In this document: one piece after another, positions 1 through 4,953 of the stretch
Position numbering within the stretch: the stretch's first letter is position 1
How the letters are laid out: each line of letters opens with the position of its first letter
DNA from: Chloroflexota bacterium
Lineage (GTDB): Bacteria; Chloroflexota; Anaerolineae; UBA4142
Reading direction: 5' to 3'
Assembly (NCBI GenBank): GCA_023381515.1
Contig: JAMCQI010000023.1
Span: 455 to 9,088, forward strand
Length of the DNA: 8,634 nucleotides
Made by a program: the position numbers and the translations under genes
The notes under the pieces: model-generated
The model's database searches: none
What the model saw: the letters and a program-made list of their open reading frames with translations, nothing else
What the model was told of the DNA's origin: nothing

Positions 1-449
1 AGGCGGACAAGGTTCTGGGGCTCGAGCTCGGCGCCGACGACTATTTGGTCAAGCCGTTCAGCATGCGCGAGTTGCTGGCCCGCGTTCGCGCGGCGCTCCG
101 ACGGTCTACCGAATATGCGGGTCCGGCGTCTCTGGCGTTCGTAATTGGCCGCGTCGAGCTGGATACAAAGGGACATCGGGTGACGTGCCGGGGCAAGAAC
201 TTGGACCTCACGCGCAAGGAATTCGATTTGCTCAAGATCCTCATGTCGAATGCCGGGAACGTGATCGAACGCAACGATCTGATCAACAAGGTCTGGGATA
301 CCGATTGGGTTGGCGACACTCGGACGCTCGACGTGCACATTCGATGGCTGCGCGAAAAGATCGAGACCGACCCGGGCAAGCCAAAGTATATTCAGACGAT
401 ACGTGGCGTCGGCTATCGATTCGCGTCGGTGGCCGAGGTCGAGAAATGA
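1..449 (+). CDS. OmpR/PhoB-family response regulator, 3' part
   Basis: DNA-binding transcription regulator, cut by the left window edge; about 148 C-terminal residues are readable from base 3. The first residues are the end of a receiver domain: LGADDYLVKPFSMRELLARV contains the conserved Lys-Pro (KPF) after beta-5 and the alpha-5 helix. The phospho-accepting Asp lies outside the window. A winged-helix Trans_reg_C domain follows, with LTRKEFDLLKIL, the recognition-helix segment TRTLDVHIRWLREKIE and the terminal wing IRGVGYRF. These are hallmarks of the OmpR/PhoB class, which binds tandem direct repeats. The stop overlaps the kinase start (ATGA), so the two are co-translated and should form a cognate pair. 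The 11-bp direct repeats at 1944-1983 are a candidate target. Class is certain; which member (PhoB/PhoP/SphR-like or other) is not settled by the sequence. Confidence 0.95.
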   Translation, partial: ADKVLGLELGADDYLVKPFSMRELLARVRAALRRSTEYAGPASLAFVIGRVELDTKGHRVTCRGKNLDLTRKEFDLLKILMSNAGNVIERNDLINKVWDTDWVGDTRTLDVHIRWLREKIETDPGKPKYIQTIRGVGYRFASVAEVEK

Positions 450-1912
450 TAATTCGGCTGAACCCGAAAAGCCTCCGAACGCGGATCCTGCTGACCTACC
501 TGATCTTGATCGCGGTCAGTCTGGCGTTGCTCGTTTGGCGGGTCGGGTCCTCGCTGGACGCAAGCCGGTTCGCGGAAACGCGGCGTGACCAGGAGTATCG
601 TGCGATCCTTGCCGCGGGAGCTGCCGAAGAATCTCTCGCCCGTTATCGGGATGGCAAGATCGACCTGGCCGCGCTCGCTCAGGAGGCGGCTACCCTTTCC
701 CGCGAGATCAGCCAGCCGGTTGTTCTTCTGGATTCTCACGGCAGGGTACTGATCGATTCCGAGAGCCTGCAGGAAACGGGCAGCGACGACTCTGGCTTGC
801 CTGAAGTGCTCATTGGGGCGAACGGAAGCTCGGGAAGCGCGATCCGATACGACGCCGACGATGGCGGAGACGCGTTGTTCACCGTCGCGCCGGTCCATTT
901 TCAAAGGGACCTCGTGGGAGTCGTCCGGCTCGAGCTGCAGATGAGCCTCGTGCAGCAGGCCAGCGCGCAGTTGTGGATTCGGATCGTCGCGGCGGCGCTG
1001 CTGGTCGCCCTCCTGACGGCCGCGGTCAGTCTTTGGTTCGCCAAATCGCTGGCGGACCCGATCGGAGCGATTACGCGCGCAGCGTCGGCCCTCGCGCGCG
1101 GCGATCTCAGTCAGAGAGTGCGGGCTGCCGGGCCGGATGAGCTGCAGCAATTGGCGAATGGTTTCAACGTCATGGCGGAGCGCGTTTCGCGTGTAATGGT
1201 TGACCAGCGAGCGTTCGTCGCAAATGCGGCGCACGAGCTGAGAACCCCATTGACGACTATCCGGCTTCGAGTCGAAGCGTTGAGCGATGGCGCGCGTGAG
1301 GATCCTGCCATTGCCGCGCGGTTCCTCGCGGATATTACGAGCGAGACCGAGAGGCTGTCTCGATTGGTCGACGAGCTGCTGGACCTGTCTCGCATCGAGT
1401 CTGGCCTGGTCACGGCAAAGCGCGCCCCAACGTCGGTCGCCGAGATTGCGCAGCACGTTGCGAATGAGCTGGAACCGCGCGCAACGGAATCGGGCGTGTC
1501 GATTCAGGTGAAGGCGACCGAGCGCATCCCGCGGTTGGCGCTCAACCCGGACCAGATTCGTCAGGTGTTCATCAACCTGATCGACAATGGGATCAAGTTC
1601 ACGCCGGCCGGAGGCACGATTCGGATTACGATCCAGATGCTCAAGCAGCAAGACGATGACGGCCACCTCGGCCAGGGCACGTGGGTTTTGACGACCGTGG
1701 CCGATAGCGGCGTCGGCATCCCGGCGGAGGACCTCCCGTATGTTTTCGACCGCTTTTACCGGAGCGACAAGGCGCGCGCGAGGTCGACCGGGGGGGCGGG
1801 CCTCGGCCTCGCCATCGTAAAGAGCATTGTCGATCACCACGGTGGACACGTTTGGGCGCAGAGTGATGCCGGCGCGGGGACCGCCGTGGTATTTGTCCTC
1901 CCTATTGTCTGA
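446..1912 (+). CDS. Membrane sensor histidine kinase (HAMP-HisKA-HATPase_c)
   Basis: Sensor kinase of 488 aa that should autophosphorylate on His and pass phosphate to the regulator just upstream. The ATG overlaps the regulator stop by 4 bp and has GAGG at 435-438, 7 nt away; the open frame extends further upstream but only through the regulator gene. TM1 is about residues 14-31, an extracytoplasmic sensor region about 32-175, and TM2 about 176-198. HAMP follows (DPIGAITRAASALARGDLSQ). The H-box is FVANAAHELRTPLTT with phospho-acceptor H263. The N-box is NLIDNGIKFTP (N381), G1 is DSGVGIP (D420), the F-box is FDRFYRSD, and G2 is GGAGLGLAIVKSIV (about 449-462). All catalytic boxes are intact. 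The sensor region has no motif I recognise, so the stimulus is unknown; the architecture is that of PhoR/BaeS-like kinases. The Pho-box-like repeats just downstream make phosphate a reasonable guess, but only that. Confidence 0.96.
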   Translation: MIIRLNPKSLRTRILLTYLILIAVSLALLVWRVGSSLDASRFAETRRDQEYRAILAAGAAEESLARYRDGKIDLAALAQEAATLSREISQPVVLLDSHGRVLIDSESLQETGSDDSGLPEVLIGANGSSGSAIRYDADDGGDALFTVAPVHFQRDLVGVVRLELQMSLVQQASAQLWIRIVAAALLVALLTAAVSLWFAKSLADPIGAITRAASALARGDLSQRVRAAGPDELQQLANGFNVMAERVSRVMVDQRAFVANAAHELRTPLTTIRLRVEALSDGAREDPAIAARFLADITSETERLSRLVDELLDLSRIESGLVTAKRAPTSVAEIAQHVANELEPRATESGVSIQVKATERIPRLALNPDQIRQVFINLIDNGIKFTPAGGTIRITIQMLKQQDDDGHLGQGTWVLTTVADSGVGIPAEDLPYVFDRFYRSDKARARSTGGAGLGLAIVKSIVDHHGGHVWAQSDAGAGTAVVFVLPIV

Positions 1913-1943
1913 GCGATGACAGTTCTACCGGACGCGGGACGCA

Positions 1944-1983
1944 TTTAACATGGATTTAAAGAATGCTTAAGTGTGATTTAACC
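1944..1983 (+). promoter_or_regulatory. Pho-box-like array: four direct repeats, 11-bp period
   Basis: Four copies of a TTTAAC-like element lie exactly 11 bp apart: TTTAAC at 1944, TTTAAA at 1955, CTTAAG at 1966 and TTTAAC at 1977. The helical-turn spacing and the core (Py)TTAA match the general design of boxes bound by PhoB/PhoP/SphR-type OmpR-family regulators; the described cyanobacterial and Bacillus Pho boxes are TTAAC-like repeats at about 11 bp. The last copy sits where a -35 element would be for the TATACT at 2003-2008, the usual place for an activator of this class. The repeats are AT-rich in a GC-rich background. The structure is seen directly; the identity of the binding protein is inferred. 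Confidence 0.8.
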
Positions 1984-2002
1984 ACCGCTGGCGGCGCGCG
2001 GC

Positions 2003-2008
2003 TATACT
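2003..2008 (+). promoter_or_regulatory. -10 element TATACT before the DUF5666-like gene
   Basis: TATACT matches the sigma70 -10 consensus at five of six positions. Transcription would start near 2015, leaving a leader of about 16 nt that carries the Shine-Dalgarno AGAGAGG at 2018-2024. No TTGACA-like -35 is present at the right distance; the fourth 11-bp repeat overlaps that position, as expected for an activator-dependent promoter. Confidence 0.65.
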
Positions 2009-2030
2009 GAGCGGGTCAGAGAGGACTTAA

Positions 2031-2801
2031 TTGGATGGTTTTTTGCGAGTGCTCCTCGCTCTCGTCGCGGCGCTGAATTCGGCGCTCGCTGCTCCTTTGG
2101 TCACTGGGGACATGCCGGATCGACCCCCTATTGTCGCGCCCACGTTGCAGCCCCTTCCGGCGGATGCAAGTTCGTCGCCCCTCCCGCTTCGGCCGACGAC
2201 GCGCGTCGTCGTGGGCGGGACCGTGTCTGACATTCAAGACGGGACGATCGTCGTCTCGGGACAATCCATCCACGTGTCGTCGGCGACGACGATCACGGGT
2301 GACCTCAAGGTCGGAGCCGTAGTCAATGTCGAGGCGAACCGGGATGGGGACTCGCTCGAAGCGACGCAAGTAGAGGTCGGCGAGGATGGGCGGCCGACGA
2401 GGCAAGCCGAGCCCACCGAAAGCTCGTTATCGATAGAGACGCAGCCAACGGAACCGGCGCGCACTGCGACTCGCGAGAGTTCGCCCGAAGCGGAAACGGA
2501 GGTCGGCGCGACGACCACCGAGAGCTCGCCTGATTCGGAAACTCACGTAGGGGAGGCAACTCCGACGGTTTCGGCGGCGCCGGCGCACGCGGCGTCGGAT
2601 AATAGCGAGGTCAAACCAAGCGCAGACCACAAGACCACTCCCGCCGGCTCGGGCGACCACACCGGAACGTCGAGCAAGGACTCGAATCACGACTCTGGGA
2701 AATCGTCCGACACCGGCTCGGGCGGCGACCACGGGTCCGGAAGCGACAAGCACTCTGATCAGGGTGGCGGCTCGACCAAGGGGAGCGATTCAGGAGACTA
2801 G
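2031..2801 (+). CDS. Secreted DUF5666-like protein with acidic His/Gly/Ser-rich tail
   Basis: Protein of 256 aa with a TTG start. The start is supported by AGAGAGG at 2018-2024 (6-nt spacing) and by an in-frame TAA directly before it (2028-2030). Residues 1-21 (DGFLRVLLALVAALNSALAA) look like a Sec signal peptide with cleavage around residues 20-21, although the n-region has only one Arg. Residues about 57-118 form a small beta-rich module of DUF5666 type: VVGGTVSDIQDGTIVVSG, then LKVGAVVNVEAN and SLEATQVEVGE. The rest (119-256) is low-complexity Ser/Thr/Glu, becoming Gly/Ser/Asp/His-rich at the end, and includes a tandem 15-residue duplication. No catalytic motif is visible. The function of DUF5666 is unknown. 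The gene follows the Pho-box-like repeats and precedes the pentaheme cytochrome by 41 nt, so the two are probably co-transcribed. The tail could bind metal, be disordered or act as a surface spacer; this is inference. Confidence 0.85.
   Translation: MDGFLRVLLALVAALNSALAAPLVTGDMPDRPPIVAPTLQPLPADASSSPLPLRPTTRVVVGGTVSDIQDGTIVVSGQSIHVSSATTITGDLKVGAVVNVEANRDGDSLEATQVEVGEDGRPTRQAEPTESSLSIETQPTEPARTATRESSPEAETEVGATTTESSPDSETHVGEATPTVSAAPAHAASDNSEVKPSADHKTTPAGSGDHTGTSSKDSNHDSGKSSDTGSGGDHGSGSDKHSDQGGGSTKGSDSGD
2475..2564 (+). repeat. Tandem 45-bp duplication inside the DUF5666-like gene
   Basis: Two adjacent 45-bp units (2475-2519 and 2520-2564) encode ESSPEAETEVGATTT and ESSPDSETHVGEATP. The copies have diverged at the DNA level, so the duplication is not recent. 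It lengthens the low-complexity linker after the DUF5666 module. Confidence 0.7.
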
Positions 2802-2842
2802 TACGGCGATCACCATTGGGGGATATCGGAGCAGAGACACGA

Positions 2843-3499
2843 ATGGGCCAGAGTGCGTCCGGACGATCACGGCGGTCTCGATCGGTACGGCCTGCGAGAC
2901 CGCGTTGGCTTGACCGGCTGCGTGGATTGAGGGGATGGCGGCGTGCCGCGGTGGGCGCGGCGGCAGTGGCGATCGTCCTGGCCGTTTTCAGCGCGGCCGG
3001 TGGGACGGCTTATGCGATCCAGCTGGAAAACCAGGACGGCTTTTGCGCGTCCTGCCACACCCAGCCGGAGACCGCATATTATCAACAATCACTCGAACAA
3101 AACGCGCAGAATCTGGCGGCGTTCCACGCGGAGAAGCAGGTGCGCTGCATCGATTGCCACAGCGGAGGCGGAGTCTTCGGACGGGGAGTGGGATTGATGC
3201 AGGGAGCACAAGACCTCGTTGCGTACGAGAGCGGCCACTATCATTCACCTGCTGTGGCGCTCAACAAGCTGGCCGACGATTCCTGTACCAAATGCCACGC
3301 CGACGTCATCACGCAGCGAACGTTCAACAACCACTTTCACTATTTCCTGGCCCGATGGCAGGCGGTAGATCCAAAAGCGGCGCATTGTGTGGACTGCCAC
3401 ATCGCGCACCCAACGGGTGGTGATCCCCAGCAGCAGTTTCTAACGGTCGCCACGGTTCAGCAGATCTGCCAGAACTGCCACAACGCCATCAGGGAATAG
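2843..3499 (+). CDS. Membrane-anchored pentaheme cytochrome c, NapC/NirT-like
   Basis: Electron-transfer protein of 218 aa with five CxxCH heme c sites: CASCH (68-72), CIDCH (102-106), CTKCH (148-152), CVDCH (182-186) and CQNCH (209-213). The N-terminus is an Arg-rich cytoplasmic stretch (twelve Arg in the first 34 residues), then one TM helix at about 35-58, so the heme domain faces outside. A single N-terminal anchor followed by closely packed hemes is the plan of NapC/NirT/NrfH quinol dehydrogenases, which usually have four hemes; the fifth site here recalls TorC-type proteins. Likely role: passing electrons from membrane quinol to an extracytoplasmic partner. No reductase gene lies in the window, so the acceptor is unknown. 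I chose ATG 2843 over an in-frame TTG at 2816, which has no usable Shine-Dalgarno; ATG 2843 has a rather distant GGAG at 2828-2831. The 3' end overlaps a convergent gene by 11 bp. Confidence 0.92.
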   Translation: MGQSASGRSRRSRSVRPARPRWLDRLRGLRGWRRAAVGAAAVAIVLAVFSAAGGTAYAIQLENQDGFCASCHTQPETAYYQQSLEQNAQNLAAFHAEKQVRCIDCHSGGGVFGRGVGLMQGAQDLVAYESGHYHSPAVALNKLADDSCTKCHADVITQRTFNNHFHYFLARWQAVDPKAAHCVDCHIAHPTGGDPQQQFLTVATVQQICQNCHNAIRE

Positions 3500-3764
3500 G
3501 CGCGGCTCGGAGAGCGGTGCCGACGCGCGCCAAGTGCCACGTGTTGTCGTGCACGTTTTGAAAAAGGTCGAAAGTGCCCTCGGCGCAGCGAACACGAAAA
3601 CAGAGCTGCGGAGCGCGTCGCACCGCGGTCCAACACCGCTCGACGGCTTGAACCGAGTAGCGTTTGCCGTGCCAGCGGAACGTTTTGGGAAAGTATCCAA
3701 AACGCTTTTCTTGGATCTCGACCGCTTCTAGCCGCTTGATGTTGCGATTGCCTGGTCGCATCAT
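3489..3764 (-). CDS. Small DUF6504-like protein
   Basis: Protein of 91 aa, or 90 if the second of two adjacent ATGs is used. The translation signal is unusually strong: AAGGAGGAG at 3768-3776, with AGGAGG 5 nt from the first ATG and 8 nt from the second. The sequence has a compact beta-rich pattern: LEAVEIQEKR, then FRWHGKRYSVQAVERCW, then LCFRVRCAEGTFDLFQN and a closing TWHLARV. This alternation (F-W-x-G-x-x-Y-x-V...W...RV...G-x-F-x-L...W-x-L-x-R) is what I associate with the uncharacterised DUF6504 family. In Actinobacteria that family is often found near the mutagenic polymerase cassette, but nothing of that kind is present here. No signal peptide, TM segment or catalytic motif is seen. 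It overlaps the cytochrome gene tail to tail (3489-3499), and no terminator separates them. That it is a gene is well supported; the family name is from memory of the pattern. Confidence 0.78.
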   Translation of the reverse strand: MMRPGNRNIKRLEAVEIQEKRFGYFPKTFRWHGKRYSVQAVERCWTAVRRAPQLCFRVRCAEGTFDLFQNVHDNTWHLARVGTALRAAPIP

Positions 3765-3767
3765 ATA

Positions 3768-3776
3768 CTCCTCCTT
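3768..3776 (-). promoter_or_regulatory. Strong Shine-Dalgarno of the DUF6504-like gene
   Basis: On the minus strand this reads AAGGAGGAG, nearly the full anti-Shine-Dalgarno complement, at ideal distance from ATG 3764/3761. It is the best ribosome-binding site in the window and the main reason for calling this small gene and its start. Confidence 0.85.
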
Positions 3777-3795
3777 GGTCCCGTACTAATCCCCG

Positions 3796-4334
3796 TCAAT
3801 CAGTCCACCCCGCGCATTTCTCCTGCGCGGTTCGTACTGCGAACGATGCTGCCTCATCCCGATCTGCGGGCGAACACGTCTCGTCGGTGCGACCCGCACA
3901 AGCCAGACTGCGTTCTTCTTGCGCGGGTTCTAGCCGTATAACGTGTGTGCTGGCAGATAGACCAACAGATCGAGTGCCGCTCCGACGATGTGCCGCACAG
4001 GGCGATCCGGCTTGGCGCTCTGAGGCTGTACTTCGCGCCGCCGGTTGCCTGCGGACGGCATCTGCTTGTGCGACTTGCTCTGCAGCGACAAGGTGGCGGT
4101 GAATCGTACACCCGGCGCAGTCTCGCGGCGATCGAATCGCCGTGACTTTTGCCGCGCATGCGGCGCGTCGAAACGCGATCGCGGGCTCGGCGCGAGCCCA
4201 TAATTCGGTCTTGCTCCCGTAATGAACCAAAAACGGCTTGAGTTCTTGCATAGCCTTATCTGTCCGATTGGTTCTCGGTCGAAAGGTCCAGCCGCGCCGG
4301 CCGGAACTGTGCTAAAAACCACCGCAATGAACAA
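3796..4334 (-). pseudogene. Unrecognised stretch with fragmentary coding signal; possible decayed gene
   Basis: Together with its flanks (3777-4418) this is the largest stretch without a gene I can name. Two overlapping minus-strand frames are open. One runs from ATG 4251 to TGA 3796 (151 aa, beginning MQELKPFLVHYGSKTELW, ending EKCAGWTD). The other runs from TTG 4334 to TAG 3930 (134 aa, beginning with a hydrophobic segment FIAVVFSTVPAGAAG). Coding-like composition (G/C at third positions, plausible residues) seems to switch between frames: the start and end look best in the first, 4120-3930 looks best in the second. That is what an old frameshifted gene looks like, but an intact novel small gene or an untranslated leader is also possible. 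A consensus promoter lies just upstream (4351-4379) and the DUF6504-like gene begins 31 nt after the first frame's stop, so the whole stretch may be one leftward transcript. I recognise no family in any frame. Confidence 0.3.
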
Positions 4335-4350
4335 GTGTTCGTATGCTGGC

Positions 4351-4379
4351 TTTATACAAGAACGGATGTGCTATGTCAA
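4351..4379 (-). promoter_or_regulatory. Consensus sigma70 promoter pointing left
   Basis: On the minus strand, TTGACA (complement of 4374-4379) is followed after exactly 17 bp by TATAAA (complement of 4351-4356). Transcription would start near 4344 and run left through the unrecognised stretch toward the DUF6504-like gene. It lies downstream of the rpsT terminator, so it starts a separate unit. Confidence 0.75.
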
Positions 4380-4418
4380 GCGTTTTGACGAATCTTTAAG
4401 GCGGCGTGGAAACAGAAA

Positions 4419-4448
4419 AGGCTGCCCAAAAAACGAGCTGGGCAGCCT
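4419..4448 (-). terminator. Intrinsic terminator of rpsT
   Basis: A perfect 9-bp inverted repeat, AGGCTGCCC / GGGCAGCCT, with a 12-nt loop. On the minus strand the second arm runs into TTTTCTGTTT, so it works as a terminator for leftward transcription from rpsT, about 120 nt past its stop codon. The plus-strand side has no T-run. Confidence 0.85.
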
Positions 4449-4567
4449 CTCATGCCATGCGAACCAGTGGATTTCTCGCCCGATTTGCAGCCGCTAGAAA
4501 GCAGGTCGGTTCTCGAGTAACCGCTCTTGCGAATGTATTCGCTGCGAGAATTCGTATGGGGGTGACG
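4449..4567 (-). other. 3' untranslated region of rpsT
   Basis: About 120 nt between the rpsT stop and its terminator, without a coding signal. It holds a short perfect palindrome (GCGAAT-GT-ATTCGC, 4529-4542) and a weaker 5-bp hairpin (CGGTT/AACCG, 4507-4523). No known RNA element was recognised. Confidence 0.5.
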
Positions 4568-4843
4568 TTACTTGTTGGTCTTGCGAAGTGTGTTGAGCTT
4601 TTTCATCAAACGGGATTTGCGGCGCGCGGCGTTGTTCTTCTTGATCACGCCTTTTTGCGCGGCATTATCCAATTGGCTGATCGCCTTGAGCGCGGCCTGT
4701 TCTGCGGCGGCGGCGTCGCCTGCCGCGATCACGCTGTTCGCGCCCTTGACCTGGCTGCGCGCGGTTGCACGGACGACGCGGTTGCGCACGCGGCGGCGCC
4801 CGCTCTGGCGAATCGCCTTTTCAGCAGAATGTGTGTTAGCCAA
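4568..4843 (-). CDS. rpsT: Ribosomal protein S20 (bS20)
   Basis: Primary binding protein of the 30S subunit that contacts 16S rRNA. It is 91 aa, close to the family norm (about 85-90). The N-terminus, ANTHSAEKAIRQSGRRRVRN, is the S20 signature. The protein is Lys/Arg/Ala-rich and helical, ending GVIKKNNAARRKSRLMKKLN. The start is a TTG, fixed by GGAGGG at 4850-4855 with 6-nt spacing; the open frame continues upstream to 4906, but that part crosses the promoter and has no S20 similarity. The gene has its own promoter (4878-4906) and terminator (4419-4448), so it is monocistronic. It is divergent from murJ, an arrangement I also associate with Proteobacteria. In other bacteria a non-AUG rpsT start takes part in autoregulation; TTG here would fit weak or controlled initiation, but this is inference. 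Confidence 0.96.
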   Translation of the reverse strand: MANTHSAEKAIRQSGRRRVRNRVVRATARSQVKGANSVIAAGDAAAAEQAALKAISQLDNAAQKGVIKKNNAARRKSRLMKKLNTLRKTNK

Positions 4844-4849
4844 GAGAGT

Positions 4850-4855
4850 CCCTCC
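4850..4855 (-). promoter_or_regulatory. Shine-Dalgarno fixing the TTG start of rpsT
   Basis: GGAGGG on the minus strand, 6 nt before TTG 4843. It decides the start in favour of the TTG, the codon at which S20 family similarity begins. Confidence 0.85.
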
Positions 4856-4877
4856 AGTGAATTCGATCGACCCCGGG

Positions 4878-4906
4878 ATCATACAACAGAATCGGGTTTT
4901 TGACAA
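4878..4906 (-). promoter_or_regulatory. rpsT promoter
   Basis: On the minus strand, TTGTCA (complement of 4901-4906) is followed by 17 bp and then TATGAT (complement of 4878-4883). Both boxes match the sigma70 consensus at five of six positions. The start site would be near 4871, giving a leader of about 28 nt that holds the Shine-Dalgarno. Confidence 0.8.
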
Positions 4907-4937
4907 ATCAAAGTGATTACGCAGTTGGCGCGGGTCG

Positions 4938-4946
4938 TGTTATAAT
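4938..4946 (+). promoter_or_regulatory. murJ promoter with extended -10 TGTTATAAT
   Basis: A perfect TATAAT (4941-4946) preceded by TGn (4938-4940) gives a consensus extended -10. The -35 region is poor (TTACGC at 4917-4922, 18-bp spacing), which an extended -10 tolerates. Transcription should begin at about 4953-4954, at the first in-frame GTG of murJ. The in-frame ATG at 4945 lies inside the -10 box and cannot be in this transcript. Confidence 0.75.
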
Positions 4947-4953
4947 GCGCACC

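Noticed and set aside
185..445. Longer sensor kinase reaching back to 185
   Set aside because: The upstream part lies wholly inside the response regulator in another frame; the ATGA overlap at 446 with GAGG is the natural start.
413..1849. 478-residue open frame antisense to the sensor kinase
   Set aside because: Its composition is Arg/Gln-rich with no domain, and the plus strand carries all kinase motifs in order; it is a shadow of high-GC codon usage.
2016..2405. Minus-strand open frame across the DUF5666-like gene
   Set aside because: Highly Arg-rich shadow, no ribosome-binding site, and the plus-strand gene has a signal peptide and promoter.
3777..4350. tmRNA, RNase P RNA, SRP RNA or 6S RNA in the unassigned stretch
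   Set aside because: None of the conserved segments I know was found (for example the RNase P GAGGAAAGTC block or a tRNA-like TTCAANNC arm with CCA), though an unknown RNA stays possible.
4900..4905. TTGACA as the -35 of murJ
   Set aside because: It is 35 bp from the TATAAT at 4941, and no -10 lies 16-18 bp from it; the overlapping complement serves as the rpsT -35.
4844..4906. N-terminal extension of rpsT to an upstream start
   Set aside because: The added residues have no S20 similarity and cross the rpsT promoter; the TTG at 4843 has a proper Shine-Dalgarno.
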